A stretch of 64,000 nucleotides of DNA from Silene latifolia (GCF_048544455.1 NC_133537.1:17855541-17919540); one strand, 5' to 3'. Shown: positions 11,755 to 25,300, counted from the first letter of the stretch. Notes: generated by a model from the letters alone, not told the origin. Numbers and translations are program-made.

Positions 11755-13711
11755 TGATTTTCATAAAATTGGATGTAAACAATTTTTAGGGTTTCAAAAA
11801 AAACAAAAAAAGGGGGTTCGGCTGAAAAAAATTTTTTGGGCCGAGAAGAATTTTTTTTCTAGCCGTTTTTTTTTCCTTTGTTTGATGATTTATTTCCATT
11901 TTTATTTTTCATATTGTTGTTTTAATCAGTTAAAATAATCATATGAAGAATTGGTAGATGTTTGATTTAATGAAGATTAAGTTAAAATGTAAATGGAATC
12001 GTCTAGTTGTTGATGATAAATTATTTTTTGCTATATTGTTTTTGGCATAAATGGTTCTAAATTGTTGTTTAGAATCATGTTTCATAAATTTACATGTTTA
12101 AATTATAAAGTGAATATGCCAATCTTGTTAATAGCAACAATAAACGATTTTGTTCATCAATATCATGTTTTTGCAATTTAGGGCATAATGCCGAATTGAA
12201 AAGTATTTTTAGGGCTGTTTCGTTTTTCTTTTTCAGCCGAAAGAAAAAAAAATTATGTTTCTGTTACTGTTCACGTTGGGCAGAATTTTTTTAAAAAAAA
12301 ACGCTGTTTTGATTCGGTTTTGCTGAAATACCGAAAAGAAAAGAAAAAAAAAGGAAGCGGCTGTTTGTTCATGCCGAGAGCAATTTTTGAAGAAAAAATT
12401 TTTCTGTTTTTTTTTTCTTTGTTGTTTTTGGCCAATATTGATTAATTATTGTGAAGAAGTTCACAATTTTGAGATACCTAATTATTTTAAAGAAGTTTAA
12501 AATAGTGTTGGATTAAATTCATATTACAACTTTAATGTGAATTAAGATTAAAATTAATGTGATTAATTGAGGAATTGTCACTTAATTTGATCATTTAAAT
12601 AGGTGGTTTGGGTAAAATTAATCTACATAATTATAGAATTATGTATTGCATGTTTAATTTTTTTAGTTGATGCTTTTCTTTTGTTGAATGAATCGTTGAA
12701 TGGTTTTATTTACCTTTTTTTTTTTGCAATCGGTTGTAATTTGTAATACCTAGTGTGGCCTTAGTCAAATTATGTTTTCGTAATGATGGGAACATAATTT
12801 TTAATGTAATTTGAGATCTCGTATCTCCGTTTGGTTTTCTTTTATTACGGTTTTGAAATTAGAATGTAAATAGGTTTATTATGTAATTTTAAATTGTAAT
12901 TTTTTGAGAAGACTAAAGATGGAGATTGGAGCTCACTCCCGCTACATGGATCAAGATGGAACATCAAGACAAGCTTCTCGGGTCCTAGGATGGATTCCAA
13001 AGTTGTGTTTATGTTCATTTTGATAGGATAGGCCACACTAGGATTTTATTTTGTTTTACGTTTTACCGTTCTTATTGCTTTTCATTCACATGCTAGTTAG
13101 TGCATCATTTTCCGCCTAAAACCAAACCACCTACTAAAATGCATGAAAATTGACTCATATAGATTGTATGTTAGTTTTCATAGACATACAGATGTCACAC
13201 AGTTTAAGCCATCACCTTAGTTCATTCATTCACGCATGTTAGATATTAGTTCACTTAAAATGAATTAAAATAAAGTTGATGGGATCTTCCTCTAAAACGG
13301 AAATTGAGACTAGTCTTTATAAGGGCAAACAACTATGAATCCCTTCTTCGTCGGTAGGCATAATATGACCCCTTCTACGTTGGGTAAGTAGTTTGTGTTG
13401 ACTTAGTTTATCTCCACATTATAGTCCGAAGAGTTTCTCGTGATTATGATGGACTAAAGATAGAATTTACAGAAATTTATCGACCAAGAATTCTAATAAA
13501 GAGAATTAGCCAAAAGGTTGGCTTATCAATTTCTGAGATAATTGAGTCTTGGGATCATTTATATAATTCTTGAGGAAGGTCAATTGTATAAATGCATGAG
13601 TCTTCGCGTTATAACAGTATTGCATTAGACTTAAAATCAAATCGATGCATATGCTTATTATTTATTCTTCTTTTCGCAGTGTAGAACACGTTTATATTAC
13701 TGTTACAACAA
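11755..13711 (+). other. Leader of element C
   Basis: About 1.95 kb, strongly A/T rich, with no ORF of note. Several GCCGA or CCGAAAAG words are joined to long A or T runs (near 11815-11875, 12235-12310 and 12330-12420). The last part (about 12915-13050 and onward) is shared with the leader of element E, for example CACTCCCGCTACATGGATCA read in E in reverse, so this segment is a genuine part of the family. Confidence 0.7.
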
Positions 13712-16700
13712 ATGGCTGGAAATAACGAAATCCCAATGCCGAGTGCCACACTTGGACGCGAGTCCTGGCTTAAAGTTTTTATGGACAATATGAATCAGTT
13801 CACACGACTGAAGAATGATAGGTCCAACTTTGCGGACTGGGAGGCAGCACTACGGAATGCTGCCATTGCTGACGGTAAGCTCAAGTACTTAACTGAGCCA
13901 ATACCAGTCAAACCAGCCCCCAATGCGGGAGTTAACGAGTCACTTGCTTATAGTGATTTCGTCATGGAAGCGGGTGCGATAAAGAACGTACTCATCTTTG
14001 CAATGGAAACCAATTTGCAGAGACGCTTCATTGCCCAGGGTGCAAACAAGATTTTCACCACGCTCACTAACGAGTTCTCAAAAGCACCGAGAATCGTTAC
14101 TTATGAGCACACCTGTCGCTTCTTTGATGCGAAACTCCAAAAGGGCCAACCGGTTAGCCCACACATTCTTAACATGATTGAGAATGTCGAGAAATTGGAG
14201 GCACTTGATTGCAAAATCAGTGAGAGCATAGTCATTGACCGAATGCTTCATTCTCTTCATGATGGTTTTGCTCTTTTCAGGGCGAACTACTACATGAATG
14301 ACTTAAAGAAAAGTCCTCATGAGCTACACTCACTTCTCGTACAGACCGAGAAGGATATGAAATTGAGTGGGAGCATGAAGCAGGATGTTCTCACGATTTC
14401 CAACAAGGGTAAAGGTAAGGGCAAAGCTCCAGGCGACCTAACTGTAGGTAAGCCAAAGTTTAAAAAGCCAGGAAACGGTAAGAGTGGGCCTGGTGAGACT
14501 AGTGGCTCACAGGGCAAGGCAAAGAGCAAGGGCGGTGACATTGAGTGCCACCATTGTCACAAGACTGGACATTGGAGGAGAAACTGTCCCGTGTACCGTG
14601 AGGACATAAAAGCAGGCCGCGTCGTTCCTGTTGGTATGTTATCTTATATTCATATGATTGAGATTAACCATGCAAGTTTCGGAACTTGGGTACTTGATAC
14701 TGGTTGTGGTTCTCATCTGTGTAATCATTTCCAGGGCCTAAGAAACATCACACCTCTCGGAAAGGGTGATGTGGACCTGCGAGTCAGGAATGGAGCTAGA
14801 GTTGCTGCTGCCTCGAAGGGAACATATGTAATCAAACTCCCTAGTGGTTTTGAGTTATTTTTAAATAACTGTTACTATGTACCCAGTTTGTCTAAGAACA
14901 TTATTTCAGTTTCCGTGCTTGATAAGGACGGTTTTTCATTTTTAATAAAGGATAATAGCTGTATTTTCTCTTTCAATGAAATGATTTATGGCAAACCAGT
15001 TTCCATGAATGGAATTTACATCTTAGATCAATCCACGGAAGTATTACACGTGAATAATAAGAAATTAAAGGTTGGTGACAAAGATCAAACCTATCTATGG
15101 CATTGTCGAATGGGACACATAAATGAGAAACGTGTAATGAAACTCGTCGATAATGGGACTATTCCCGCATTCGAATTTTCTACATATGGCACGTGTGAAT
15201 CATGTCTCATTGGAAAAATGACTCGAATTTCCTTCAAAGGTGTTGGAATGCGCGCTAGTGACCTATTAGGACTCATACATACTGATGTTTGTGGACCTAT
15301 GTCAATTACCGCTAGAGATGGCTATAGATATTTTATCACTTTCACGGACGATTTGAGTAGGTACGGATATATCTACTTAATGAAGCATAAAAGTGAGTCC
15401 TTTGAGAAATTCAAGGAATACCAGAACAGAGTTGAGAACCAACTGGGTAGAAAGGTTAAAGCACTCCGTTCAGATCGGGGTGGCGAATATCTTTCAAATG
15501 AGTTTGATCAACACCTTAAAGACGTGGAATCGTTTCTGAGTTAACTCCACCTGGAACACCTCAATTGAATGGTGTGTCCGAACGGAGAAATCGAACCTTA
15601 CTTGATATGGTTCGATCCATGATGAGTCACACGGTAGTGCCTGATTCATTATGGGGTTTTGCTCTTTGTCACCGCTCTTATACTTAACCGAAGTCCGACT
15701 AAAGCTATCGACAAGACTCCATATGAAATGTGGAAGGGAACGGTCCCTAACTTGTCCTTTATTCGGGTTTGGGGCTGCGAGGCTTATGTCAAGTGGAGAC
15801 ACGAGGATAAGCTCGGCCCGCGATTGGTCAAGACATAATTTATAGGTTATCCAAAAGGAACGTTTGGTCATTACTTCTATACGCCTACCGAACATCGAGT
15901 TTTTGTTGCGGCTAGTGCGACGTTCTTAGAGAAAGAATTTCTCGAGAACAAGACAAGTAATAGAACCTTCGAGCTGTCGGAGATTCAAGAACCAACAACC
16001 GAGGAACAGATGGAGGAAGTTGTTCCTCCAACTGATGATACGGTTAATATTCCTGAGGAACCTAGGAGGTCGGGTAGAGTCTCTAATCCTCCGGACAGAT
16101 ACATTGGTATGGTCGAGGAGAATGACGTTTTGCTCCTAGAGAGTAATGAACCCGCTACCTATAAAGGTGCTATGGCCTGTTCCGACTCAAAGCTATGGCT
16201 CGAAGCCATGCAATCCGAGATGGACTTCATGTATGAGAATGACGTATGGGATCTTGTTGATTTACCTAATAAGGTAAAACCTCTACAGTGCAAATGGCTT
16301 TACAAAATAAAGCATTCTGTAGACGCGCAACCAGATACCTATAAGGCATGACTAGTGGCAAAAGGTTTCACTCAAGTGCACGGATTGCATTATGATGAGA
16401 TTTTTGCACCTGTAGTCATGCTACGTTCCATTCGGATAATCTTAGCGATTGTCGCTTTTTATGACTATGAAATTTGGCAAATGGATGTGAAAACCGCCTT
16501 CTTAAATGGTTATTTGGAAGAAGAGTTGTACATGGTGCAACCTGAAGGTTTCATAGATCCTGAACATCCTAAGAAAGTATGCAAGCTTAAGCGTTCCATT
16601 TATGGACTTAAGCAAGCTTCTCGGAGTTGGAATCATCGTTTCGACCAGGTGATAAAAGAGTATGGTTTCACTCGATCGGTCGAGGAACCATGCTTATATA

Positions 16701-17725
16701 TCAAATCGAGTGGGAGCAAGATTGTGTTCTTGATATTGTATGTCGATGACATACTCTTGATTGGGAATGACATTCCTCTCTTATCTTCGGTTAAAAGATG
16801 GTTGAAGAACCATTTCCAGATGAAAGATCTGGGTGAGGCACAACGCATTTTGGGAATCCGTATCTACCGAGATAGATCACAACGGGCGTTATCATTGAGT
16901 CAGGAGTCTTATTTGGATAAGATTCTTGAAAGGTTCAGCATGACCAACTCCAAGAAGGGGAACCTTCCAATGACGTCTGGGATGCAGTTGAGCAAGTCTC
17001 AGTCACCCACGACGCCTGAAGAAATTGAGCGCATGAGTCGTGTTCCTTATGCATCTGCAATAGGATCAATCATGTATGCCATGATATGCACACGTCTAGA
17101 CGTGGCATACGCATTGAGTATGACGAGTCGGTACCAAAAGAATCCAGGTGAAACACACTGGATAGCTGTTAAAAATATCCTCAAGTACCTACGGAGGGCT
17201 AAGGATAGGGTATTGACTTATGGAGGCGATACTAAGCTATGCGCAATCGGTTACGCAAATGCTAGCTTCCAAATGGATCGAGATGATTCAAAATCTCAGT
17301 CCGGGTTCGTCTTCACTCTTAATGGTGCTGCGGTCAGCTGGAAGAGTTCCAAACAGAGTGTTGTAGCATATTCTACTACTGAATCCGAGTAATATGCCGC
17401 TTTGGAGGCAGCAAAGGAAGCGATATGGATGCGTCAATTCTTACAAGGAATTACGATAGTTCCTAGTTCGAATGACCCGATCACCATCTATTGTGACAAT
17501 AGAGGTGTCATCTTCTAGGCTAAGGAGCCTAAGTCTAGCAACAAATCTAGACATGTACATCGGAAAGCTCACCTGATCCGTGATTACGTGGAGCAAGAAG
17601 AGATAGTGATTGACAAGATAGCTTCAGATGATAACATCGCGGACCCTCTCACTAAACCGTTGAATTTTGATAAGCATGAAGGGCACGTTATTTCCATGGG
17701 AATTAAACGTGTTCCTGAGTTGTAG
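13712..17725 (+). pseudogene. Element C gag-pol (copia), multiply broken
   Basis: A copia polyprotein in the order gag, protease, integrase, RT, RNase H. The open 5' part (13712-15544, 610 residues) has a gag domain, a CCHC knuckle CHHCHKTGHWRRNC (about residue 280), the protease motif WVLDTGCGSH, a GAG-pre-integrase region, and integrase with HTDVCGP and SDRGGEY. A one-base loss near 15523 shifts the frame. Further losses near 15665-15680 and stops at about 15836, 16348, 17390 and 17517 break the rest. RT (16355-17392) keeps FLNGYLEEELYMVQPEGF and YVDDILLIGND. RNase H follows to the stop at 17725. Compared with element E, several stops look like single-base changes. Confidence 0.92.
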
Positions 17726-18514
17726 TAGTTGATTATGAATTTGATACATTATCTTTTTCATATACTATTTATAACTTCATCGTTTTAATATAATATTTTG
17801 TTTTTCATGTGGATTGTCTTGTGACAAAGATTGAACGCCACAAAGTGAACTGAATTACATTATATTTTGTTTTGGTCCGTAATCGCCCATATGAGCTGAT
17901 AACTCTGGCTATTATATTGTGCAGTCGATTGATGGTGGGTTCAACGAGCCATAAGTCAAACGGTTGACTGATCGATCACAGATGCGAGATTATAACGATA
18001 CCTCGTAGGACAAATTTTTGTGACAACGTAATGGAGTCCTAAATGTTTAAAAACATTCGATGCCAGGTCGTGGATAGGACATCCATTGTGTTCCTAGAGT
18101 CGATTCTTTTGACTATCGACTGTCTCTTGAGATTAAGGCAGTTTTTGGGTGACTTTGGTTTCTTTCTCATGGTCTCCGTGAATCGGAGACTAAGTAGATT
18201 TTTTCTGGGTCATTTCATACTGTGCTTACATCTGCAGGATTCGAGTTGAGGAAAATATCCAACCCTTATCAGGTTTAGTTATTTCTCAGGGCCACTCGAG
18301 GAGTAGTAACTGAAATGCATGGCCATGCTCGAATGATGATTCGTTTATCAGTTAAGTTACTCTCTAGTCGGGGAAACCACTCTTGATGATGATCGCTTGT
18401 AAAATACGACCTTTGTGAATACGGATTTTGCAAATTGTTTTACATTGAGTGGGAGAAATTTTAGGATATGAGAATCGGTTATCGCACATACACTTGTGAG
18501 GACAAGTGGGAGTT
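17726..18514 (+). other. 3' untranslated tail and polypurine tract of element C
   Basis: About 0.8 kb between pol and the right LTR. It ends GGACAAGTGGGAGTT directly before TGTTGG at 18515, a typical polypurine tract. A 68-codon sense frame at 18043-18249 has a recognisable counterpart in element E (58714-58962), but codon changes between the two look unconstrained, so I do not call a gene. Confidence 0.7.
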
Positions 18515-19590
18515 TGTTGGAGCTTGTGTCCTCCACAAATTAGTGTGATAACATTTATAAATCTCTTATAGGTTCACAAGGGTATACTTCGTATTTTATC
18601 AGTTGATTAACGATTACCTAATAACGGTTGGCTTGCTAGAAAGTTTGACGTTATTATCATACAGATGGCGGTGATCAACTGGTCCCTAAAAGTCACACCT
18701 AAAGGATGTGTTTGAGAGATGTGATTATGGAAATGTAATCACATTGATGCCTTATATGACTAAACAGTTAGTCAACGTGTTGATGAGACGATTATTTAAT
18801 GCCGATTAAATAATATTAGCTGAGACGAATTTACTGTCAATTCGTAAATTGAATATAATATGTTATATTTAATTAATGTATATAATGTTAGCTTGGACGA
18901 ATTAATATGTTAATTTGTAATTAAATGTAATCGGTAATATTTAATTAGCTAATTATAAATATGCGATATTTATAGTTAAAGTATATTTTACACGAGATTG
19001 TTATAATATATGTTGTCAGGCCGGACTTAATAAATCGACTACAATCAGTTATGTATGGACTTATTAAAACGGGACAACATGTATGACAATTAATAAAATG
19101 TACACATTATATATAATTTTAGAATAACCAAAAATAAGAGGATTTTATCCTATTTTGTTGTTGTTGCTAAAACCGAAAATAAGAAGAAATATCCTCTTAT
19201 TTTCGGATATATGGGCCGAAAAATTAAAAGGAAAAATCGACCCTAATCACTCAAGCTACACGGTTAAAGGGAGATTTAGGAGAGGATTTTTCTAACCTAA
19301 TTTGAGACCTAGCCTCCTCTCATCAAAGAAAAACACAAAAACCTAAAAATTAATCAGTTAATTTGGGATCGATTCTAGCAAGAAGCAAAGGGCATATCTC
19401 ATATCATCTTGGGTGCAACTGATAGGTGAATATCATTGCGATATTGTTCTTAGGCCGATTTTGCTAGGACCGAAGGTTGTTTCTTCATTCTCTACTTTTG
19501 TTTATGCAATTTATTTTATGACTCGTAATCATCTTTATAAATTCGTTATAATCCTTAATAATAAGGGAAGTATACAGATTGTTTCCCACA
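18515..19590 (+). repeat. 3' LTR of element C
   Basis: 1076 bp from TGTTGGAGCTTG to TTTCCCACA, directly followed by the target duplication GTAGC. This copy is full length and supplies the true inner border that the 5' LTR has lost. Its end (GTTATAATCC...) also matches the LTR end of element E. Confidence 0.92.
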
Positions 19591-21673
19591 GTAGCGGCCT
19601 CTACTGATCGATCTTGGTTGGTTGAATGCAAAAGTTGATAAAACGGTTTAAATGCATGAATGCGCATGCAATAATTTAAACCTAACATGTGAGAGCTTTC
19701 TAAATCGGTTGATTTAATCCAAGTATCAAGTATAAGATGTCGAGTTTGATTAATGGTTGATTTGCATGCAAGACGGAAATTAAACATCCGTTTACCGTAT
19801 TAGGTTTATGGTGCATAACGTGATCTATTTGTCTTAATGAAGCATTTTGCAAATATGATTTTGAATGAGCAAATAGTCATCTGATTCGTCCTATATCCGG
19901 ACTAACCGGAGTCGGGATCGTCCTAGACCGGTCTTTGGAAAGGGAAGACCGCGCACGGGCGACCACATGAGGCGCGAGCTGTTGGCGATCAAGGGGTCTC
20001 CCTGGTTTTGGAAATAAGAAAGAAGGGGCCTGTTTAGGCGCGGGTCAACTAACGGTTGTATGCCGTGTTCTGACCTTTTGAAAAACGTTTATAAAACGTA
20101 TTGATAAATGGGCATTTGACCCGATTTGGTTTGAAAGAGTCGTTTAAACCGCATTTGTTGATTTGAGGAACGAAACTCGAATAATCATCATTATTTTGAT
20201 GATATTCGGTGTCGGGTTCGACTTTGACAAACTTGACATGAATAGTTTTGAAAATAATTATGAACTAGTTGTTTTAAGTTCATTTGAATATCATTAGTCG
20301 ATACTCATCATCGTAGCCGGGTTAAAATCCGGCATGGTATGTAGAACCAAGGATGACTTTGTGTTGCTGACTAATATGCTTGTTTTGAAAATGTAAAGAA
20401 ATGATGAAAGGCTTTAAAATACCTCCAAAAAATGAAATAAAAGGCTTTAAAATACCTTTTAAATGTTATTAACCAAATATTATCACCGAAACACGGATTT
20501 AACCGTCATGGTATGAGGAACCAAGGGTGAAAAATGTTTTGTGGTTAAAACAAATGAAATAAAATAAAAAAGGGTTTGAAAATATTTGAAATGGTAAAAA
20601 AACCGATTACAAATATGAAAATGAATTAAAGGGGAAAGACGAGAACAAACACGGTTGAGTTCTGACCTGGGCACCCCCATTGAGGCGCGAGCCTTTGTGC
20701 TGATAAGGGGCTTACGCCTCAAGGCCAAAACTCAATTTTGGCTCGTTTATCCCATGTTTTGGATCATGTTATGCATGTTTTAGCATGTTATAGTCATGAA
20801 ATAAATGAAGACATGATAAAAGAAGGATTTTTACACACTCATACTTACATGTTTGGTTATGGCAAACCGACGTAAGTGTAACAACTCGTTTGGTCGGAAA
20901 AGACTCGGTTTAAAACCGTTTTGGTAAGTAAAAAGAGTGTTTTATTAAGATTAGTGACGGTGTAGTGGTCGAAGTGGTCGGTCAAGTGATTTAATGCACG
21001 ATGACTGTACCAAACAATGTGTAAGGCTTGTATTTACGATCGGTAGGTCGTAAATACGCGTCGGATTGTGACTTAAGAAGTCGAGTCGAGAATTTTAAGG
21101 GAGAAAAGAGGGGGCGGACACTCGTGTAAGTTCTCAAATGGGGGCATTTGAGGAGTGTTTATAGGAAAATGAGTGGTTGTGTGAGTTTTGAGCGACGTGG
21201 CCACCTGGGCTGCTCAAAGAGGCGCGAGCCACGTCGCGGGTCTTCGAGTTGTCTTGTCACTATCACACGAGGAAATCATCATTTGTTCTATCCTAGGATT
21301 TGGATGAACATGTTTGGTACTTGACTATGTAAGATTCCGGGAAATCTTAACGTAGAAGCATTTGAATGGTTTTGTTTCTTGTGGTTGACTCGGTTTGACT
21401 CGTGGTTGGAGTCGGGATTTGAATTTTTGAGTCGGTTTTTGGTCCGGTGTCGGTTTTGACTCTAGTTAGTTTCATTGCGACCACGTCGTCGTGCGTTAAA
21501 CACTCCAGGTACTTTTGAAAAGTTTTGAAATGTTTTATTTTCGAAATCGTTTTAAGTTTTCCGACGTAAAGTTGTACACAAACTGTCGATCAAACGCCGC
21601 GATTCCAAAGCATGTTATAGTCCGATAATCATCGGGTGTTTGTTGGAGTCTCGACAGATACTGGGTATCTACA

Positions 21674-22381
21674 AAGGTATTGTGATGATAGGTCATGAGT
21701 TTGAATCCCCCTCCCCCTTATATACTGGCCTTGCGCTACATATGACACACTAAAAAAGGCGATTTAGGGAAGTTTTGTTCAAGGCATTTTGATATCTAAT
21801 TCTCCATGATTGAGTCTACACAGTGCCGAGCCAATTCCATAAAAAAAGATGGGACTATTTCTAGCAAATATTCCGCCATTTCAAGGCACCTCGAGTACTA
21901 GTATCGACCCACCAAGTAATCATCCGACACCTCGAGTACTAGTATCGTCCCATCAAGTAATCATCCGTCTACCGCATAATAATCTTTTTATTTTTCAAAT
22001 TGCACGAAAGGAATTTTAATAGTAACACTTTTACTGTGAAATAAAGGAAATAACAACACAAACGTCAAGAGTAGATGGGTCGATTTTCTTCTGCCCTTAA
22101 TTTATTTTCCCACACGCTGGTATTTATCTTGAAACAATTGAATTTGAGAAAAAATGTACTCGTATCAAGTACTCCGAAGTAAATTTTTAAGTGCACAGAT
22201 AAAAATCTGAAGTTTATTTGGGTTCAGATTTAGTGTTGTATACACTCAACAGCGAATCAAAAACCTGCAGTCTTGCGAATGAGCATCGAAGGGCAGAGAT
22301 TATCCATAATAATCCATATCATTAGAAGAATGGTTAATCAGTTACTACTTACAATAACTAATTACAATTAATGTGAGGATC
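21674..22381. other. Spacer between element B and the phosphatase gene
   Basis: About 0.7 kb, A/T rich. It holds a 44-bp direct duplication (units starting near 21887 and 21931) built on CACCTCGAGTACTAGTATCG followed by CAAGTAATCATCCG. The phrase GAGTTTGAATCCCC near 21690 resembles a tRNA B-box, but no tRNA fold follows. The phosphatase 3' untranslated region should lie at the right end; I see no certain poly(A) signal. Confidence 0.5.
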
Positions 22382-25300
22382 TCATCGTTCTTCGGTGAAC
22401 CAGTTAAGTACAACGTAAACAAGAAAGCCGAGGCAACAAATAGCAGACCCCAGAAAAATCGCAATTCGAACCCACAAAAGAGAAGTGAATGCATCAGAGA
22501 CGAACACGTCCCAGGACCATGCCCACAAGAGGGAGAAGCAGGCACCTAAAATAGCACCTACAGCTACCTGACTGACTGTATGGAACCGCTGTGCAACTCG
22601 TAACCATGACTGCAAATGGGTCATAAATAACCCGGATTAGGCATGTCAATATCTCACGTTGGAATAAAGGAACGAAATATACAATTCCCAAACTTATGAA
22701 TCTCAGGTTCAAAACGCAGCAGGCCCAAATGGCCTTAGTTTATGGTTTGTTCCTACGGCTGTCCAACAAAAAAAAACATGCATGCAAAATTTTGAAACAA
22801 TGTTCTAAATAAATTTGGATAAAAATGTTGCAAGTGAAATTTGTCTAGTGGGTCTCTTCGCCGAATGCCATGGCAAAAGTCCGGGTTTGATTTTGCATGC
22901 CGGATTCCATGGTAAAACCCAAGGTTCTATTTTGTATACCCCCATCACCTATCAAACTCGTGCAAATTTCTAAAACAAAATGTAGATAGAAGCTCAGAGT
23001 TTCGTAGTCCTTACAAAATATGAACCAAGTGCCAGAGAAACCGCAGCAAAGATCAAAGTGAATTCATTCACTCCCAGCCATTCCACCACTGCAGGAGATG
23101 GTATGAAAATGATGTCATCACACAAGCATGAATGTAACACCAAAACCAGATTACAGAAACATAAGGCAATATATAACAGAAACAACGATGCAATAAAAAA
23201 AACACTTCAAAACACTATAGGCAGCAGAACCAACAATACAATTCCCTAGAAGAGTTTATCGTATTAAGAACTCTGGGTTCAAGTAGAAACAATGAACAAA
23301 AGCTGTTAAAATTTTCTGCGGTGTTAGCCAAGCAAAATAGCTTAATTATTTAGGAAGAAGTTTATCCCAAGGATCAAGACTGCAGATGACTTTTATGAAG
23401 TTAGATATGCTGGTGAATTTGAATCTAGAACACCTTGAATCATTGTAGATTATCCTACAGAACTTATGTTCTACAACCTACGTACGCAGCCTTACCATGG
23501 GTAGCACAAGAAAGGGGTTGTTTTTAGATGATCCAAAGCAAAAATTACCATTGAGAATTGCGGAAGGAAAATTATGCTCACATTCAAGTATCATAGGAGG
23601 ATACACTTATAGCAACAAATCGCCTTGTGTAAATAGACAACAAGAGCATATGAGTAATTCATTTTTTTCTTAGAAAATTTTCAGGGACACCAACGGTCTA
23701 CAGCTACGCTTCATGAACTCAACTCCAAGTTGAACAATGCACTAATGGCCGCAAAACATCATGGTAGATACGATACAATAATTGAGGTTCTAATGGATAA
23801 TGAGCCAAAATTTGCATTTATTGTTGAGAACAGGAAACATGTCTTTTAAATAATCAATTGACCAGATATTCAGTCCCACCCAGTCTAGAGTGTTGCAATT
23901 AGTTCTAAATCCTTGTTTCTGAACTTAAAAGCGATCCTTTCCACGTCATAAACTCTTAATCGTTTGTGCTTGCAGAGTTCTTTTTTCTACCTTAAAAGAA
24001 AAGCCAGACTTCAAGATAACCACTTTCCTTTATCTTAATGTTAGAAACAATCACTCACCATAGAGCTTCCTAGACATCACAATCTTCTAAATTTATTTCT
24101 ACTCTGACAAGCGGGTTACGAATTTGCTTAAGCGCACTAATCCAGAGACCAGGCCAAAAAGGCAAGGTTTTATCCAGTAACAGAGAAGAGGCCAATCAGC
24201 CTTCTCAAAGCCTGTTGATTAGTTAATCTAAAAAAAGAGGTCTTCAGAGAGATTACAAATAAATCGTTGTTGATTGATACCATAGCATAAACTCATAAAG
24301 GCATTAATACTGGGTAGGCCAGGGAGCTTTAAGTGCCCATTTTCAGAGCTAAATGTTTTAGGCTTTGACCAATTATGAGAAGGTTAAGAGATATGTCCAA
24401 GGCCTGCCTTGTATTCATATTTTATACGTGGTAGAAGATGAAATTACTACGGCAAATAGGAGGAAGTAGTGATGGTGAAAAGAGAAAGCAGATGAAGATA
24501 GGGACCTCTTCGCCAGGGTATGTAACACATCTAAGTCATCTACCACAGTCAAGTGTACCAGTAGCGCTTGCATTTCAGCCTGCTTAATTTCAGAAAGGCC
24601 TTTCTGATCAGAAAACAACTCAGAGATTTTTCTAGGAAAGGGAAATGGGAGTGTTCCTAGTGTAAGGAATTCAAATTGTTTTAGAAGGCGTAAGCATGCT
24701 TTTCCTTAATAGAACACATTTAATTCAAGATGGGGGGTGGATAATGGGAAACTAATTCCCGAAATAAAACACACTTGCACTACCATTGTTCATCCTACTT
24801 TATGTAAATGTAGCAATGATATAGAAAGAGATGATAAAAAATACTACAAAATCATTAAGCCGCTCTAGCAATTGCATTATCAATTTAAGTACAAGGATGT
24901 AAAAGTTGTGCCCTTTGCAACTATCCAAGTACAAGGAAAGTTAAGAAACTTACTTGAAATAATAACAAACACGGCAGCGAAAAAGATGGACTGTGCATGG
25001 GAAGATGGCATGCCAGGGTCTGACCTCCGGTTGGAAACAGGCCGCTCTTGGTTTAGCATTCTCTTCAAAACAACTGAGAGCACAGAATTTAGAACAGACC
25101 CCATGACAGCCCAGACGGCTTCAGGATCATGTCTCCAGAGGATGACAGCACCAAAAATAGCAGCCACAAGCCATTTACTCTGGTATATTATAACAAAACC
25201 AAGTCATTATACCATACTTTTTCAGTCCATCAATAAACTTCCTATTGAGTCTGGAACCAAGAAAGGAACATAATAATATGTTAATAAAAATGTACGTCCG

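Larger units (their letters stand above)
10722..19590 (+). mobile_element. Complete Ty1/copia retrotransposon C
   Basis: An 8.87-kb element flanked by the perfect 5-bp target duplication GTAGC (10717-10721 and 19591-19595). It has two LTRs of about 1.0 kb, a 1.9-kb leader, one gag-pol region in copia order (gag, protease, integrase, RT, RNase H) and a 0.8-kb 3' tail ending in a purine tract GTGGGAGTT before the right LTR. The LTRs differ at roughly 14 places by eye (about 1.3%), so the insertion is fairly young. It lies within the LTR of element B. Element E at the right end is the same family in the opposite orientation. Confidence 0.93.
2833..21673 (-). mobile_element. Ogre-like Ty3/gypsy retrotransposon B, interrupted by A and C
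   Basis: Reading leftward: a 5' LTR (21673 to 10310, split by copia element C), a primer site of the form TTGGAGACTC..GGGGAA, a 1.5-kb leader with a 60-bp tandem repeat, gag, protease, a long protease-RT linker, RT, RNase H, a second archaeal-type RNase H, and the start of integrase. There element A cuts in, and the rest lies beyond the left edge. The second RNase H and the linker are typical of the Tat/Ogre lineage (family knowledge). The run AAGGT at 21674-21678 is the expected target duplication on this side. All frames carry stops or shifts. Confidence 0.85.
10310..21673 (-). repeat. 5' LTR of element B, split by copia element C
   Basis: The LTR consists of 10310-10721 and 19596-21673, about 2.49 kb once C and one copy of its target duplication are removed. 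Minus-strand ends are TGTAGATACCCAG (at 21673) and CCATGTCCACA (at 10310), which gives TG...CA. Three copies of a GAGGCGCGAGC motif occur in the right part (near 19970, 20680 and 21220). No coding sequence is evident in the 2-kb right portion; the short ORFs there are not supported. The other LTR of B is outside the window. Confidence 0.65.

Noticed and set aside
21674-21720. Possible tRNA or SINE head (GAGTTTGAATCCCC)
   Set aside because: Only a B-box-like word; no A-box at the right distance and no acceptor stem.
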